Notes: a model not told the origin generated them from the sequence alone. Shown: positions 36,955 to 47,410, counted from the stretch's first letter. The stretch: DNA of 52,770 nucleotides from CAYFPS01 sp964345075 (GCA_964345075.1 CAYFPS010000020.1:1-52770); one strand, 5' to 3'. A program made the numbers and translations.

Positions 36955-39604
36955 CTAATCCACAATCACGGTGATCCACGGGTGATCACCAAGATACTGC
37001 TTCTTAACGCGATGAAGGTCCTTAAGCGTTACCGCGCGCAGGGCGGCAACGGCTTCGCGGCGGCTTTCGGGATTGCCGGCAAGTTCGCCCGTGGCCAGAT
37101 GCCAGGCCTGATTGATGCTGGCCAGTTCGCGCATCATGCTGCGGCCCAAAAGGCCACCGCGCGCCTTGTCCAGATCGTCCTGCACGAGCTTGCCCAGTCC
37201 CTTGCCCCTCAGCCAGCCGCGCATGCCCTTCAGCGCCTCGTCCAGGTTTTCCTGGCGTGTTCCCATGTAGGCACCCAGGCTGGCGGTGCTTTCGCCCGGA
37301 CTTGCCCAGCAGCCAATGCTGTAGGCCCAGCCGCGCTCTTCGCGCAGATCAAAGGCCATGCGATCGGACAGAATGCTGAAGAGCAGCTGCAGGGCTGCCC
37401 CGTCACCGGGCTGAATCTCAATCCTGCTGCCCAGACGGATCGCGCACATTTCGCCACCCAGATGCTCGCTGAGCTCCCGAGATCCAGAAAGCGCGCCCTG
37501 TGCTTCCAATTGCGGCACAGGGGCCTGATCGGCTGTCACGCCAGTAAACCATGGGCTGTGCGCGTTCAGCCAATCAGCCTGATCCTGATTGATCAGTGAG
37601 GATTCATTCTGGCAGAGGGCATCGAGCAGATCGGCCATTTCAACAGGATCATGACCGGTCATCACGGAGAAGATCATGTTGGCCGGGCGATAAGCCAGCG
37701 CATGCAGGTTCAGCAGATCCTCGTGACTCAAGGACGTCATGCTGCTCATGCTGCCTTCAGGGTTCAGGGCGCCGGGCCGGCCATCCAGCAGGATGCCATC
37801 CAGTAGCTGGCTGCTGCGCGCCCGCGCGCTGTTGTCCTTGCGTCCCAGCAGCTGCAGCTGCTCGCCGCGGCGACGATTGAAGGACTCCTCGGAAAGGGCG
37901 GGATTAAGCAGCAGGTCCACGACCAGGCTGCAAGCCTCTGCCGCAAACTCGTCCAGGCATTCCAGACGCAGAAAGGCATGACCGGAGCTCGTGTAATGAT
38001 CGTCATAGGGAATGACGGCATTGTCATGCAGGGTCAGCTTGGCACCCATCGTGCGAATGCGCTCGCGAAGCTCGCCGGCCGACTGATCCTGTGTGCCGTC
38101 CAGCAGCATTCGTTGAATCAGGTCAATGCCGCCCGCAGCCTGCTCGCCTTCCCAGATGCTTCGTCCGCGAATGATCGCCTGCAGGGCAAAGACATCACCG
38201 GGGCGATTGCCTTCCACCAGCAGCGTGGGTGCGTCCTGACGCTCGCGGCGCCATTCACGCTGTGTCTCCGTCTGAGCGCTACTGGCGCTGCCCTGTCTTT
38301 GTGGCAGCAGCAGCAAGCTGGCCACCAGCGGATCGCTCAGCCATTCTTCTGCCACACGGGAAAGATCCTGTGCATCAAGCCCGGCCAGCTCCGCCTCGCG
38401 GTTCAGGCTGCGCTCAAAGCCCATGTGAACAAACTGTGCGGCCTGCATCAGGCCGAAGTAGTGGGGCTTTTCCTTCAACTGCGAAAAGGCCGTGCGCTCG
38501 TCGAGAATGCGCATCTCTATTGCCGAGGCGGGCAGTGTGGCGGTGGAAAGCCCGGCCATCACTTCCAGCAGTGCATCACGCAACTCGCCGGCATCCATGC
38601 CCAGTGGCACATCGACTTCCAGCTCAAAGCGGCCAAAGCCGGGCTCAGCGTGATGCCGAACTTCCAGCCCGGGCAGCGGTGGCAGACCGGCCATGAAGAG
38701 AAGCGGGGGCAGCACGCCATCCCGTGGATCGCCCATGGCCCAGGCCAGCATTTCAGCAGCCAGATAGTCGGGATGAGTCGTGTCCGNNNNNNNNNNCCAT
38801 GCGCAGCCGAGGCTGGGAGATTTCCGTGCGCCGGACCGCATCACGGGAGCGGTCCAGCAAAAGGCCGATCGGCTCATGGTCCGGCAGGCGCTGCGGGGCT
38901 TCCTGCCCGTAAGTCGCTTCCACAGCGGCGCGGACTTCTTCCAGGTCGAAACCGCCGACCACGCTAAGCAGCATGTTGTTCGGCGCGTAATGCCCCTTGT
39001 AATAGGCCATCACATCATCACGATCCAGATGCCGGATCGAGGCACGAGTGCCCAGCGTAGGCAATTCAAAGCTGCTGCCGGCAAAGAGGAAATCCTCCCA
39101 GAGGCTTTCCCGCACGTGCATCGGATCGTCGCCACTCTGGGCCAGCTCTTCCAGCACGATGCCCCGTTCCTTCTCGAATTTGTCCGGCGGAATCAGGCTG
39201 TGAAAGAGCATCTGGCATTGCAGGTGCATGCCGGCTTGCATTTCTTCGCCAGGCAGCAGGACCATGAAATTCGTGTAGTAGCGAGTTGTGTTGGCGTTGT
39301 TGTAGGCACCCAGCCGATCCGCCTGATCGTAGAGCTCGCGCTGTGTCCACTCTTCGGTTCCATTGAAGAGCAGGTGCTCGAGCATGTGACTCATGCCGCC
39401 GGTTTCCATGCTCTCCCAGGCGCTGCCCGCGCCAACCTGCACATTCAAACCGACCATCGGCGCGCCCGGAATATTCAGGTAGAGCACCTGCATGCCGTTA
39501 TCCAGCCGCTCCAACTCGGCATTGGCCGGAAGCGGCTCCAGCCCGGCCTTCGCGCTGCCCAGGCAGCCGAGCCCGATAATGGTAAGGGCCAGCAGTTTTT
39601 TCAT
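36955..39604 (-). CDS. M16-family zinc peptidase, two-lobed (interrupted by assembly gap)
   Basis: About 880 residues. A signal peptide (1-20, MKKLLALTIIGLGCLGS) is followed by an active M16 domain with the inverted zinc motif HxxEH in HMLEHLLFNGT and the distal Glu in ERGIVLEELAQ. The gene then crosses the N-run at 38787-38796, with a frame change, into inactive M16 C-type domains (SREESTAS-like YSIGCWASPGESTASLG). Pitrilysin-type clamshell enzymes degrade short unfolded peptides, here probably in the periplasm. The ATG at 39604 overlaps the HAD stop (ATGA). Confidence 0.85.
38787..38796. other. Assembly gap (10 N)
   Basis: Ten undetermined bases inside the M16 peptidase gene; the frame does not match across it. 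Confidence 0.95.
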
Positions 39605-40233
39605 CGAATCAGCCATGCGGCAAGCTCCGTGTTTTCCCCCGTGTTACGCTGATGGTGCAGCGCGCGCATGCCCAGTTTCCGTGCGGCATGCAGATTCTCT
39701 TGTGTGTCGTCGATCAGCAGGCAGTGTCCGGGCTGTTGGTCAAGCGCCCGGGCAGCAACCTCAAAGGCAGCAGCAGCAGGCTTCATGAAACCTGTCTCAA
39801 AACTCAGGACACAGCAGTCCCAGCGCTTGTCAAGACTGGCCTTCGCCCGCTCCCAGTGCCAGGGATCCGTGTTACTCAAGATGGCAAGTGGCAGTCCGCT
39901 TTCAAGGGCCAGCCTTTCCACCTGTGCATGTACGGGCCCGATCATGGCCTGCCAGGCCTGTCGAAGTCGCTCCGGGTCTCGCACAGAGGGCGCAAGCTGT
40001 TGATCAAGCTTAAGGATGAAGTCCGCTTCGCCAATCAGGCCCGTGTTCCAATCCAGATCCAGCTGCCCTTCACGAAAGGCCTGCATGGCCCTCCGTGATA
40101 CACCCAGCTCCTGCCATGCGCGGAAAAAGGCCTCGTCATCCAGGTCAACCAGCACACCGCCCAGGTCAAAAAGGAGAGCGGCGGGCCGCTCCCGGTCGGA
40201 AAGACCCGCCGCCTGCAGATTGTTCTGATTCAC
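39601..40233 (-). CDS. HAD-superfamily phosphatase (YihX-like)
   Basis: 210 residues from GTG 40233, five bases after the ccsA-like stop begins. HAD motifs in order: LFDLGGVLVD (nucleophile Asp; the usual second Asp is Gly, as in YihX-type members), ILSNTDP (motif II Ser), GFMKP (motif III Lys) and LLIDDTQEN (motif IV). In E. coli YihX dephosphorylates alpha-glucose 1-phosphate, the product expected from the glucan phosphorylase in this window; a link is possible but not shown. Second in the operon, overlapping the M16 gene. Confidence 0.82.
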   Translation of the reverse strand: MNQNNLQAAGLSDRERPAALLFDLGGVLVDLDDEAFFRAWQELGVSRRAMQAFREGQLDLDWNTGLIGEADFILKLDQQLAPSVRDPERLRQAWQAMIGPVHAQVERLALESGLPLAILSNTDPWHWERAKASLDKRWDCCVLSFETGFMKPAAAAFEVAARALDQQPGHCLLIDDTQENLHAARKLGMRALHHQRNTGENTELAAWLIR

Positions 40234-40235
40234 GG

Positions 40236-41876
40236 TCAGGCGCTTGCCCCTGCTGCCTTGCGCGACTTGCCGCCGTAAAGACAGAAGAGCACGAAGGCGA
40301 TTTCGGCAGCCAGGTAGACAAAGAGCTTGAGCGGCATCGGCTCCGGATTGCCCGTTGCGTAGCTGTGCAGACCGCTCAGGTAGTAGTTCACGCCGAAGTA
40401 GGTCATCAACACCACCACCAGACCCGTGATGTTGAGGATGGCCGTGCGCAGTTTGTTGATCCAGCCATTCATGCGACCGTGAATGATCACCATGTAGAAA
40501 AGCAGGGTGATCAGACTCCAGGTTTCCTTGGGATCCCAGCCCCAATAGCGGCCCCAGCTCTCATTGGCCCAGACACCGCCCAGAATGATGCCGGCCGTCA
40601 GGGTGAGAATGCCGATGCCCAGAAGCTTGTAGCTGATGTTGTCAACCTTGGCCATGCCGCTGACATCGGAAGGATTCATGCGGTACTTCCAGAGGTAGAC
40701 ATGGCCCAGACCCGCCGCCACGGCAAAGGCACCGTAGGAGAAGGTGATGATCGTTACGTGAATGTTGAGCCAGTAGCTCTTCAGCACCGGCACCAGCGGA
40801 TTGATGCTGATGTCGATGGTTGAATCCAGCGCGTAGCCCATGGTGATCGTTCCGAGCACACCGGCAATGATCGCCAGGTAGTTTTCCCGCTTCGAAGTGA
40901 AGTAGTAGATGATGGCCAGCAGAATCATCGCCCAGATGATGAAGACCATCGATTCGAAGAGGTTGGAAATCGGGGCGCGCCCGGTAATCAGCGTAATGAA
41001 GAGCAGGCCGGCACTGTGATAGCCAAGCGCGGCCAGCATCAGCAGTGTGTTGATCGTCTTCAGCAGGCGATGGGGCCAGGCGGCGGCAATCAGGCTCGTC
41101 AGGGCCAGCACGATGTAGATCATCCAGGCCTTGTGAAAGGGCTGCATGCGGTTGTACATGACTTCCTGATCGATGGCTCCGGGCGACGGATAGCCGCTGC
41201 CAGCCCGCGTGCGGATTTCCTGCCTGATTGTGCTGAGAGCTTCACTGTAGGCATAGCCGTCGCCGGCTGTCCATGCACTCAGTAGTTGGTGCCAGGCATG
41301 ACCGGAATCGCCACCGATTTCATCGGGGCTCAGCCAGTGCGCCTTTTCATCGGTCGGGTCAGGGAAGAGGCGGAAGCCCGAGCTGCTGAGCAGTTCATCC
41401 AGCACGACCAGTCTGCCGTAAAGGGCTTGTGTTTCGGTGGAGAGCTTGGTGCTGTTGGCGGTATCGGAGTTCAGCCTGCGCGCCTCTTCAATCAAGCCAC
41501 TCAGGGCCGGGCTTGAAGTGATCTCCTCGAAGCTGAAGTACTTCTCTCCGATGTGAAAGCCCAGTCGCTCTTTCAGCTCGTGATAGTCGATCCGGACCAG
41601 CGGCTGGTTCTTCCAGTAGTCAGGCCTGGCGGCCAGATCGATGATCAGGTCGATGCTTTCCCAGCGCTTGCCCGTGCTGTCCTTGTAGTGACTCTTTCCG
41701 TAAATGCTGCGAATGCTTTCCCAGGCATAGGAGTCGAGCGGCTTGTGACGACCGCCTTCCAGAACGACCAGGTGGGCCAGATCATTGCTGGACAGTCCCT
41801 CTGCCTTCAGGGGGCTGTTCAGACCAAGAAGAAGTGCCAGCATCAGGCAGGCGAAAACAGACAAGGACCGGTGCAT
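40236..41876 (-). CDS. ccsA: Cytochrome c biogenesis protein, CcsA/ResC family
   Basis: 546 residues from ATG 41876 (GGGAG upstream). A signal peptide and a soluble N-terminal region of about 250 residues precede eight or so membrane segments. The haem-handling signature WGRYWGWDPKETW is intact, with conserved His residues in the flanking helices. CcsA works with CcsB/ResB to carry haem across the membrane and attach it to apocytochromes; no CcsB is in the window, so it must be encoded elsewhere. The long N-terminal extension is larger than in chloroplast-type CcsA. First gene of a four-gene operon, divergent from the sensor kinase. Confidence 0.88.
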   Translation of the reverse strand: MHRSLSVFACLMLALLLGLNSPLKAEGLSSNDLAHLVVLEGGRHKPLDSYAWESIRSIYGKSHYKDSTGKRWESIDLIIDLAARPDYWKNQPLVRIDYHELKERLGFHIGEKYFSFEEITSSPALSGLIEEARRLNSDTANSTKLSTETQALYGRLVVLDELLSSSGFRLFPDPTDEKAHWLSPDEIGGDSGHAWHQLLSAWTAGDGYAYSEALSTIRQEIRTRAGSGYPSPGAIDQEVMYNRMQPFHKAWMIYIVLALTSLIAAAWPHRLLKTINTLLMLAALGYHSAGLLFITLITGRAPISNLFESMVFIIWAMILLAIIYYFTSKRENYLAIIAGVLGTITMGYALDSTIDISINPLVPVLKSYWLNIHVTIITFSYGAFAVAAGLGHVYLWKYRMNPSDVSGMAKVDNISYKLLGIGILTLTAGIILGGVWANESWGRYWGWDPKETWSLITLLFYMVIIHGRMNGWINKLRTAILNITGLVVVLMTYFGVNYYLSGLHSYATGNPEPMPLKLFVYLAAEIAFVLFCLYGGKSRKAAGASA

Positions 41877-41979
41877 CAGTCTCCCTTTCAATGGATCACA
41901 AAAGCTAGCGGCTGAAGGTCCCCGGCTTGTCAGGAAATTGTCACGCTTGGGTGAAAGCCTCCCTTCGTACATTGGTGCC

Positions 41980-43062
41980 ATGTCCAAGCCTGATTCCCAT
42001 GCTCTGCCCACTTCCCGCGGCGAATGCAGCGCCGATGCCCTGATTGCGTCCGCACGCTACGGCATTGTCGGGCTGGACAGTGCGGGGCGCGTGCACCGCG
42101 TCAATCCTGCTGCGGAAGAACTGCTCGGGCGGCCTGTCGCAGAGCTCATGGGCATTTCGCTGGAAGAATTGCTGGGGCAGGAACTTGCGCTGCGCCTGCG
42201 CCGCGAACAGCAGGTAGATGGCTGGCCACTTGAAACCGGCGAGCTGGCCCGCATGATCAACCTGAGCCTGAGCCCGCTTGATGACAAGCAGCCCAATGGC
42301 GCTGCCGGACTTTTTTTAAGGGATGTATCACAGAGTCTGCGTCTGCGCCGCTCGCTTGAACACAGCGAGCGCTTAAGTCAGCTGGGCAAGATGGCTGCAG
42401 GCATCGCCCATGAAGTGGGCAATCCGCTCGCCGGCATTTCCTCTATCGTGCAAAGTCTGCTCAAGGGCCTGCCCGAAGATGATCCAAGCCGCGAACGACT
42501 GAATCTGGTCCGGCAGCAGGTCACGCGTATCACGGGAATTCTTCGCCAGCTGGTGGAGTATTCACGGCCTGCCAGACGCGATAGACGTCCCCTCGATCTG
42601 AACGAGCTGATTCGTGATGCCGCCCGTCTGCTCAGTTATGATTCCCGCGCGCGCGGCGTGGACCTGACTCTGGAGCTGGATGATCAACTGCCGGCCCTGA
42701 TGCTGGAATCCCATCCCATTCAGCAGCTGCTGCTCAACCTGCTGCACAACGCTCTGGACGCAACCGAGGGCAGAAGCTACAGGGCGGTCCGTGTGACAAG
42801 TCGTCAGGTGGGAACTCGCGCCGTGATACACGTGGACGATACGGGGCCGGGTGTTCCCGCGGAGCTGCGCGCGCAGATCTTTGATCCCTTTTTTACAACC
42901 AAGGATCCGGGAGCAGGCACGGGGATGGGCCTGTGGATCTGCCGTGGCATTGCCGATGCGCTGGGGGGCCGTCTGAGTGTGGAGCAGGCTCCGGGAAGTG
43001 GCGCACGCTTTGTGCTGGAGCTCAATCTGGAGAGCCAAGATGCTGAACATACTGGTCGTTGA
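41980..43062 (+). CDS. NtrB-like sensor histidine kinase
   Basis: 360 residues, no membrane segments, so cytosolic. PAS domain (about 20-120, GIVGLDSAGRVHRVNPAAEE), HisKA with phospho-acceptor His in AAGIAHEVGNPL, and a HATPase domain with N-box LLHNALDA, G1 DDTGPGVP and G2 GTGMGLWI. It phosphorylates the response regulator encoded next, whose start lies inside its 3' end. The signal is unknown. The ATG at 41980 is chosen because the PAS domain follows closely; the ribosome-binding site is weak. Confidence 0.92.
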   Translation: MSKPDSHALPTSRGECSADALIASARYGIVGLDSAGRVHRVNPAAEELLGRPVAELMGISLEELLGQELALRLRREQQVDGWPLETGELARMINLSLSPLDDKQPNGAAGLFLRDVSQSLRLRRSLEHSERLSQLGKMAAGIAHEVGNPLAGISSIVQSLLKGLPEDDPSRERLNLVRQQVTRITGILRQLVEYSRPARRDRRPLDLNELIRDAARLLSYDSRARGVDLTLELDDQLPALMLESHPIQQLLLNLLHNALDATEGRSYRAVRVTSRQVGTRAVIHVDDTGPGVPAELRAQIFDPFFTTKDPGAGTGMGLWICRGIADALGGRLSVEQAPGSGARFVLELNLESQDAEHTGR

Positions 43063-44365
43063 CGACGAGGCCATTCTGCGCGAGGAACTGCTAAGGCACC
43101 TGTCCGAGCAGGGCCATCGCGTGCGCGGGGCCGAAGACGGGCGCAAGGCGCTCAAGCGGCTGGAAGAGGAAGAGGCCGACATCGTTTTAAGCGATCTGCG
43201 CATGCCCACCATGGATGGCCTGGAGCTGCTGGATCGCATTCATCCCGGCACCGCTGTCATCGTAATTACCGCCTATGCCAGTGTTGAAAACGCGATTGAA
43301 GCTCTGCGGCGCGGGGCCAGCGATTATCTGCTGAAACCGCTTGAATACGAGGAGCTGGATTTGAGGCTGGGCCGACTGGCAGCGCAGAAAGATCTGCTGC
43401 TGGAGAATCAACTGCTCAAACGGCAACTGCATCAGAAGGAGCCGTCCCGCCGGATTGTGGCGCGCAGCGCACAGATGCAGTCCGTGCTCAAAACCATCGA
43501 CACGGTTGCGGCCACCGACGGCACAGTGCTGATTCAGGGGGAAAGCGGCACGGGCAAGGAACTGGTGGCCCGCGCCATTCACGATCGCAGCCCGCGCAGT
43601 GCCGGGCGCTTTGTGGCCATCAATCTGGCGGCCGTGCCAGAAACCCTGCTGGAATCCGAACTCTTTGGCCACAGAAAAGGCAGCTTCACCGGAGCCATCC
43701 GCAACAAGGAAGGCCTGATGGCCGTTGCCCGGGGCGGAACGCTCTTTCTGGACGAGATTTCGGAAGTGCCCGTGCACCTGCAGGCCAAGCTGCTCAGGGC
43801 TATCGAGGAGCGCGAAGTGCTGCCGCTGGGCGCCACCGAGCCGCAAACCGTGGACCTTCGCCTGATTGCCGCCACCAACCGTGATCTGGAGCAGATGGTC
43901 GAAGAGGGCAGTTTTCGTCAGGACCTTTACTACCGGCTGAATGTGGTTGAAGTCAATCTGCCGCCGCTGCGTGACCGGGAAGAGGACATTCCGCTGCTGG
44001 TGGAGCATTTCATTCGCAAGTACGCGTCGGAAATGAAAAAGCCGGTCAAGGGCGCAGACAGTGAAGTGCTCAGGGTCTTTCGCAAGCATCGCTGGAAGGG
44101 CAATGTGCGCGAGCTGGAGAATGCCGTCGAACGGGCGATGATCTTCTGCGACGGGGATCTCCTGCAGGCCGAACACCTCTCCAGTCAGTTACAGACCCGC
44201 AGCGAGGAAGATGGCCTGCCCGATGCCTTGAAGGAAGCGGCCCACCACTTCGAGCGCCGTCACATTTTACGGCAGATTGAACTGGCCGGCGGTGACAAGC
44301 CCTTGGCCGCCAGGCGGCTGGAGATCAGCCTCTCCAGTCTTTACCGGAAACTGGAAGAGAATTGA
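43040..44365 (+). CDS. NtrC-family sigma-54-dependent response regulator
   Basis: 441 residues: receiver domain with phospho-acceptor Asp in IVLSDLRMPTMDG, AAA+ domain with Walker A GESGTGKE and Walker B GGTLFLDEI, and a C-terminal Fis-type HTH (PLAARRLEISLSSLYRKL). The sigma-54 contact loop reads GSFTGA rather than GAFTGA, a common working variant. It overlaps the kinase gene by 23 bases and has GGAGA upstream of ATG 43040. Target promoters are unknown; I saw no convincing sigma-54 promoter in the window. Confidence 0.94.
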   Translation: MLNILVVDDEAILREELLRHLSEQGHRVRGAEDGRKALKRLEEEEADIVLSDLRMPTMDGLELLDRIHPGTAVIVITAYASVENAIEALRRGASDYLLKPLEYEELDLRLGRLAAQKDLLLENQLLKRQLHQKEPSRRIVARSAQMQSVLKTIDTVAATDGTVLIQGESGTGKELVARAIHDRSPRSAGRFVAINLAAVPETLLESELFGHRKGSFTGAIRNKEGLMAVARGGTLFLDEISEVPVHLQAKLLRAIEEREVLPLGATEPQTVDLRLIAATNRDLEQMVEEGSFRQDLYYRLNVVEVNLPPLRDREEDIPLLVEHFIRKYASEMKKPVKGADSEVLRVFRKHRWKGNVRELENAVERAMIFCDGDLLQAEHLSSQLQTRSEEDGLPDALKEAAHHFERRHILRQIELAGGDKPLAARRLEISLSSLYRKLEEN

Positions 44366-44513
44366 CCGGCGTTCAGCCAGCGCTTGCCAGCATTCTGCAC
44401 AGTCATTACATTCGACTGTTCTTCTGGCAGAATTAGCTGGTCGAAACGGGCATGAGGAGCTTGCCACCTGCCCCGTTTGTAAATCCCGATTCACATTTTT
44501 TCGCTTCAGGACA

Positions 44514-45188
44514 TTGCCCGCAATCAGGCAAATCAGTCGACTCAGGGTTGAGACTCTTCCGCTGGGCCCCTTCCAGACCAATGCTCATCTGCTGGATGGG
44601 GGGCGCGGTTCCTGCATGGTCGTGGATCCGGGCATGGATCCTGAGCCGCTGCTGGAGCTTCTTGAGGAGCGGGATCTGCAGGTTGAAGCCGTCCTTTTGA
44701 CACACGCGCACCTGGATCACATTGCCGGTTGCCGGGCGATCAAGGAACAGTTCGATTGTCCCATTTACCTGCACCCAGCCGACCGCTTTCTCTATGACGG
44801 CCTTGAAGATTTCGGCAGGCTCTATGGTTTTCCGCTGGAAGAAGCCCCGGAGGAGACGCAGGATCTGGCAGACGGGCAGCGCTTGCCCTTTGCCGATGGC
44901 GAAATCGAGGTGATCGCCACACCCGGACACACGCCGGGGGGCGTCTGTTTCCGGCTGCAGGCAAAAGGCCGTGATCCCGAGCTTTTCTGCGGTGATACAC
45001 TGTTTCTGGGAAGTTTTGGCAGAGTGGACCTTCCCGGCGGCAATTTGAGTCAGCTGCGACACAGCCTGCTGGAAGTGCTGTTCAAGCTGGATCCGCAAAC
45101 GCGTTTTCATCCCGGGCATGAAGGCTCGGGTCTGATTGGTGAAGAGGCAAGACACAACCCCATTCACAGCTATGGAGCCCATGAATGA
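44514..45188 (+). CDS. Metallo-beta-lactamase-fold hydrolase (GloB-like)
   Basis: About 224 residues. The zinc motif is THAHLDHIAG, followed by TPGHTPGG, FCGDTLFLGSFGR and a late HPGHEG, the layout of hydroxyacylglutathione-hydrolase-type proteins. The frame has no ATG before the conserved start VETLPLGPFQTN; TTG 44514 with AGG upstream is the best start. It overlaps the next gene by ATGA; that gene is a VOC/glyoxalase protein, so a joint role in methylglyoxal or similar thioester detoxification is plausible. Confidence 0.82.
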   Translation: MPAIRQISRLRVETLPLGPFQTNAHLLDGGRGSCMVVDPGMDPEPLLELLEERDLQVEAVLLTHAHLDHIAGCRAIKEQFDCPIYLHPADRFLYDGLEDFGRLYGFPLEEAPEETQDLADGQRLPFADGEIEVIATPGHTPGGVCFRLQAKGRDPELFCGDTLFLGSFGRVDLPGGNLSQLRHSLLEVLFKLDPQTRFHPGHEGSGLIGEEARHNPIHSYGAHE

Positions 45189-45622
45189 GCCAGTCCCCCC
45201 AGCCCGAGGAAGCCAAGCCCCGCATGCGGCGCGGCAAGAAGATTGTCGAGCTTGAGGGTTTCAAGCAAGTCTGCCTGCTCTGGTTTTATGTGAGCGACCT
45301 GAAAGCCTCGGCCGAATTCTATCGCGAGAAAGTGGGCTTGAGCCTGCAATATCTGGACGATGAGAGCGGCTGGGCCTTCTTTTCGCTGGGAGCGGAAGGG
45401 GTGGATCTTGGCCTTTGCCGCTGGCCACACGGCGGCGCAGTGCCCAGGGGTGGCGGCGCCTGCCCGGTGCTGGAAGTCGTGGACATTACTACGGCCCGCA
45501 AGGCGCTTGAAGAGCGCGGCGTGGCCTTTGATGGCGAAACCGTCGGAGTGGAAGGCCAGCGCAGACACTGCACCTTTCACGATCCGGACGGAAACCCCGT
45601 GCAATTGACACAAAACTGGTAA
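45185..45622 (+). CDS. VOC-superfamily (glyoxalase/dioxygenase-fold) protein
   Basis: 145 residues. Beta-alpha-beta-beta-beta repeats are visible (LLWFYVSDLKASAEFYREKVGL, HCTFHDPDGNPVQLTQ), with metal ligands likely at the start of each half. Members include glyoxalase I and fosfomycin-type enzymes; which reaction this one does cannot be read from sequence. Translationally coupled to the MBL hydrolase. Confidence 0.82.
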   Translation: MSQSPQPEEAKPRMRRGKKIVELEGFKQVCLLWFYVSDLKASAEFYREKVGLSLQYLDDESGWAFFSLGAEGVDLGLCRWPHGGAVPRGGGACPVLEVVDITTARKALEERGVAFDGETVGVEGQRRHCTFHDPDGNPVQLTQNW

Positions 45623-45639
45623 CAGCTTCGAGGAAGATC

Positions 45640-47109
45640 ATGTCCGATCATCAAAACGGTGACAAGCCCCAGGGCCGCGTTCGGCGTCCTGTCCCCCCAC
45701 GTGGAACTGCCCGCGGCAACCGCAGTGATGCACCCGGCGAACGCCGTCCGCCCCGTCCCCGTCCGGAAGAGGAAGCCCCGATTCAGGGTCTGCCACAGAC
45801 CGATCCTGCCCTCGAAGCACAGGATGCGGCCGATGCCGCTCGCGCGCAGGGTGGCCAGAAGCTGAACATTGCCGAGCTGGAAAAGCGCTCAATCCGCGAT
45901 CTCTTTGATCTGGCCAGGGAGCTGAACGTCGAGAACGCCGGTGGTCTTTCCAAGTCGGATCTTGTCTACAAGATCGTCGAGGCGCAGGCCCAGCAGGATG
46001 GGGCCATCTTCGCGCAGGGCGTGCTGGAAATCCTGCCCGACGGCTACGGCTTTCTGCGTAGCGGTGCTTCCAACTACCTGCCCGGCCCGGAAGACATCTA
46101 TGTCAGCCCCTCGCAGATCAAGCGCTTTGGCCTGCGCAAGGGCCATGTGGTCTCCGGCCAGATCCGTCCGCCCAAGGACAACGAGCGTTTCTTTGCCCTG
46201 TTAAAGGTTGAAGCGATCAATTATCAGGATCCGGATGAGTGTCGCGACAAGATGCTCTTCGACAACCTGACGCCCCTTTACCCGGAGAAGAAGATCTCGC
46301 TGGAGCGCGAGCCCAAGGAATTCTCCATGCGCGTGATGGATCTGTTCACGCCCATCGGCATGGGACAGCGCGGCTTGATTGTGGCGCCGCCCCGCACGGG
46401 AAAGACCATCCTGCTGCAGAAGATTGCCAACAGCATTACGGCCAATCACCCGGACATTCAGCTGATTGTGCTGCTGATCGACGAGCGCCCGGAAGAAGTG
46501 ACCGACATGGAGCGCCACATCGACGCCGAAGTGATCAGCTCCACCTTTGACGAAAAGCCCGATCGCCACATCCAGGTCTCGAATATGGTCATCGAAAAGG
46601 CCAAGCGCATGGTCGAGTTCGGTCACGATGTGGTGATTCTGCTGGACTCGATCACCCGTCTGGCCCGCGCCTACAACGCCGTGGTGCCCCACTCCGGACG
46701 CATTCTTTCCGGTGGTGTGGACGCCGTGGCCCTCTACGAGCCGAAAAAGTTCTTTGGCGCCGCCCGTAACATCGAGGGTGGTGGCAGCCTGACCATCATC
46801 GCCACTGCGCTGATCGAAACCGGCAGCCGCATGGACGAGGTGATTTTCGAAGAATTCAAGGGTACGGGTAACATGGAGCTGGTGCTGGACCGCAACCTGG
46901 CCAACTCCCGCATCTACCCGGCCATCGATATCAACAAGTCGGGTACGCGCAAGGAAGAGCTGCTGCTTGACGAAAAGACCCTCAACAAGATCTGGATCCT
47001 GCGCAACCTGCAGGCGGAAAAGCATCCGGTTGAAGTCATGAAGTTCATGCTCGAGAAGATGCGCATGACGCGCAACAATCTCGAGTTCTTCGAAGTCATG
47101 ATGAAATAA
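45640..47109 (+). CDS. rho: Transcription termination factor Rho
   Basis: 489 residues. A disordered basic N-terminal stretch (1-75, rich in Arg, Pro and Glu) precedes the Rho N-domain, the cold-shock-like RNA-binding domain (GVLEILPDGYGFLRS) and the RecA-type ATPase with Walker A APPRTGKT, Walker B VVILLDSITR and the Q/R loops near GGVDAVALYEP. The hexameric RNA-DNA helicase ends transcription at C-rich unstructured RNA. It contains no copy of the GTATCAC word, unlike its neighbours. Confidence 0.98.
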   Translation: MSDHQNGDKPQGRVRRPVPPRGTARGNRSDAPGERRPPRPRPEEEAPIQGLPQTDPALEAQDAADAARAQGGQKLNIAELEKRSIRDLFDLARELNVENAGGLSKSDLVYKIVEAQAQQDGAIFAQGVLEILPDGYGFLRSGASNYLPGPEDIYVSPSQIKRFGLRKGHVVSGQIRPPKDNERFFALLKVEAINYQDPDECRDKMLFDNLTPLYPEKKISLEREPKEFSMRVMDLFTPIGMGQRGLIVAPPRTGKTILLQKIANSITANHPDIQLIVLLIDERPEEVTDMERHIDAEVISSTFDEKPDRHIQVSNMVIEKAKRMVEFGHDVVILLDSITRLARAYNAVVPHSGRILSGGVDAVALYEPKKFFGAARNIEGGGSLTIIATALIETGSRMDEVIFEEFKGTGNMELVLDRNLANSRIYPAIDINKSGTRKEELLLDEKTLNKIWILRNLQAEKHPVEVMKFMLEKMRMTRNNLEFFEVMMK

Positions 47110-47200
47110 CTGCTTTTCAGGGCTGAAATGCGCTGCAAACTTGCGAATTTGAGAGCGGATCGCTAAGCTTGCAGGTTCTGGAAAATGCAAGGAGAGAACC

Positions 47201-47410
47201 ATGCCAAAGGCAGGAATCCATCCCACATACGAGACGGCCACGGTCAGCTGCGCGTGTGGAAACACCTTTGAGACTCGCACTACCCAGGGCGAGATGAAGG
47301 TGGAACTCTGCAATGTCTGCCACCCCTTCTTTACGGGCAAGCAGAAGCAGATCTTTACCACCGGTCGTGTGGATCGCTTCTTCAAGAAGTACGCCAAGGA
47401 AGACAAGTAG
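47201..47410 (+). CDS. rpmE: 50S ribosomal protein L31, zinc-binding form
   Basis: 69 residues; the CACG and CNVCHPFFTG motifs supply the zinc ligands of C+ type L31. A strong AAGGAG precedes the ATG. A weak promoter (TTGCGA 47141, 17 bases, TAAGCT 47164) may lie between rho and this gene. The rho-rpmE-DUF1385-prfA-prmC order is common in many bacteria. Confidence 0.97.
   Translation: MPKAGIHPTYETATVSCACGNTFETRTTQGEMKVELCNVCHPFFTGKQKQIFTTGRVDRFFKKYAKEDK

Noticed and set aside
39601..40545. N-terminal extension of the HAD protein
   Set aside because: The extra frame runs through the ccsA-like gene on the same strand; GTG 40233, just after the ccsA stop, gives a normal HAD length.
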